A stretch of DNA of 64,000 bases from Anaerosalibacter massiliensis. GTDB lineage: Bacteria; Bacillota; Clostridia; Tissierellales; Sporanaerobacteraceae. Below, in pieces: positions 63,637-64,000 of the stretch. A program made the position numbers and the translations under genes. The stretch lies in the NCBI GenBank assembly GCA_000751555.1, contig CCEZ01000049.1, forward strand, positions 124,001-188,000, read 5' to 3'. The number at the start of each line of letters is the position of its first letter. Position 1 is the stretch's first letter. The notes beneath the pieces were generated by a model that searched no databases, was not told the DNA's origin, and saw only the letters and a list, made by a program, of their open reading frames with translations.

Positions 63637-64000
63637 CTATTTATTTCTATCAATTCGCACTGCTACATAATAAAAAATTGGAACTGTTAAATACACAATC
63701 CAACCTGGATGCCATAATTTATATGAAAGCCCTAGTATAAGGTATATAATTGTGGCTAAAACTGGATAGGGAAATTTCACCAACCTTTTCTTATTGTTCT
63801 CTTCTGAATTATTTTCAAATCTATCTATATTAAGTAATTCATCCAAACCTATTCCATATATATTAGAAAGTAAAATAAGATTATCAGTGTCTGGACTTGC
63901 TTCTCCTCTCTCCCATTTAGACACAGCCTGTCTACTAATGCCAAGCTGTGCTGCTAATTCTTCTTGAGAACAACCTTTTTCTTTTCTTAAATCTGTAAGC
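63637..64000 (-). CDS. XRE-family membrane-linked regulator, N-terminus beyond window
   Basis: The visible end has an XRE helix-turn-helix (LTDLRKEKGCSQEELAAQLG, then ISRQAVSKWERGEASPDTDNLI) and two C-terminal membrane helices (FPYPVLATIIYLILGLSYKLW and YLTVPIFYYVAVRI). Such small regulators control membrane or stress functions. The upstream start lies past position 64000. No partner gene is visible. Confidence 0.85.
   Translation of the reverse strand, partial: LTDLRKEKGCSQEELAAQLGISRQAVSKWERGEASPDTDNLILLSNIYGIGLDELLNIDRFENNSEENNKKRLVKFPYPVLATIIYLILGLSYKLWHPGWIVYLTVPIFYYVAVRIDRNK

Overview
The window is AT-rich DNA from an anaerobic, probably spore-forming low-GC Firmicute of the class Clostridia. 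The evidence is the strong purine-rich ribosome binding sites, clostridial-type genes (ddh, ECF-type vitamin transporters, short CstA, DUF1657, a second ribosomal protein S4) and many intrinsic terminators. Tissierellales-like bacteria would fit, but I cannot name a species. Most genes are housekeeping or nutrient-salvage genes in short operons. About seven loci are visibly decayed: an IS605/TnpB remnant, a coiled-coil gene, a ferritin-like gene, a rhodanese, an IS3 orfB, an ORF-less group II intron and an XdhC gene.

Layout. 1-7.8 kb, minus strand: MATE exporter (partial), small membrane protein, adenosine deaminase, RecQ, LipA, then a TPP-riboswitch operon thiD2-thiC-thiW. 7.8-16.4 kb: insertion-sequence remnant, DUF441 protein, two tiny membrane peptides, a paralogous S4 gene behind a Fur-like palindrome, tRNA-Ala, CvfB, MgsA, a secreted amidase, a flavin-type oxidase, TetR, glycerol dehydrogenase. 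16.4-27.3 kb: cblS-cblT (alpha-ribazole salvage), an AGCS symporter, cstA with a LytS/LytR-type pyruvate-sensing pair, DUF445, and a CaCA antiporter behind a yybP-ykoY manganese riboswitch. 27.3-40 kb: EamA transporter, ddh, tRNA-Val, proBA, pgpA, then two more TPP-controlled units: tatD-like, thiamine-binding protein and a ThiXYZ-type ABC importer on the plus strand, and thiM-thiE-HAD on the minus strand.

40.6-48.4 kb is the most unusual part. It reads as a ribosomally synthesised, post-translationally modified peptide (RiPP) locus: three tandem radical SAM/SPASM enzymes, each with its own N-terminal PqqD-like recognition domain, one 33-residue precursor ending in a Cys-Gly-Gly-Gly-Cys-Ala tail, and an ABC exporter. 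An IS3-family element lies between precursor and exporter. I do not recognise this exact combination. 49.1-49.8 kb is an ORF-less group II intron sitting just after a terminator.

49.9-52.3 kb is a thiol-redox operon (ccdA-tlpA fusion, HxlR regulator, small membrane protein, trxA) with a clear promoter and operator. The rest holds Hsp20, a GlpA-like oxidoreductase, a phospholipase C-like protein, a three-subunit molybdenum hydroxylase with a MocA-like cytidylyltransferase and a broken XdhC, a membrane J-domain pair, mnmA, a DUF1657 protein and a partial XRE regulator.

How the genes work together: the thiamine genes describe an organism that makes HMP-P with ThiC, phosphorylates it with ThiD2, obtains the thiazole half by uptake (ThiW) and kinase (ThiM), joins them with ThiE, and also imports pyrimidine or thiamine-like compounds. 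No thiazole synthesis genes are in the window. Function calls come from motif recognition by eye; no database search was run.
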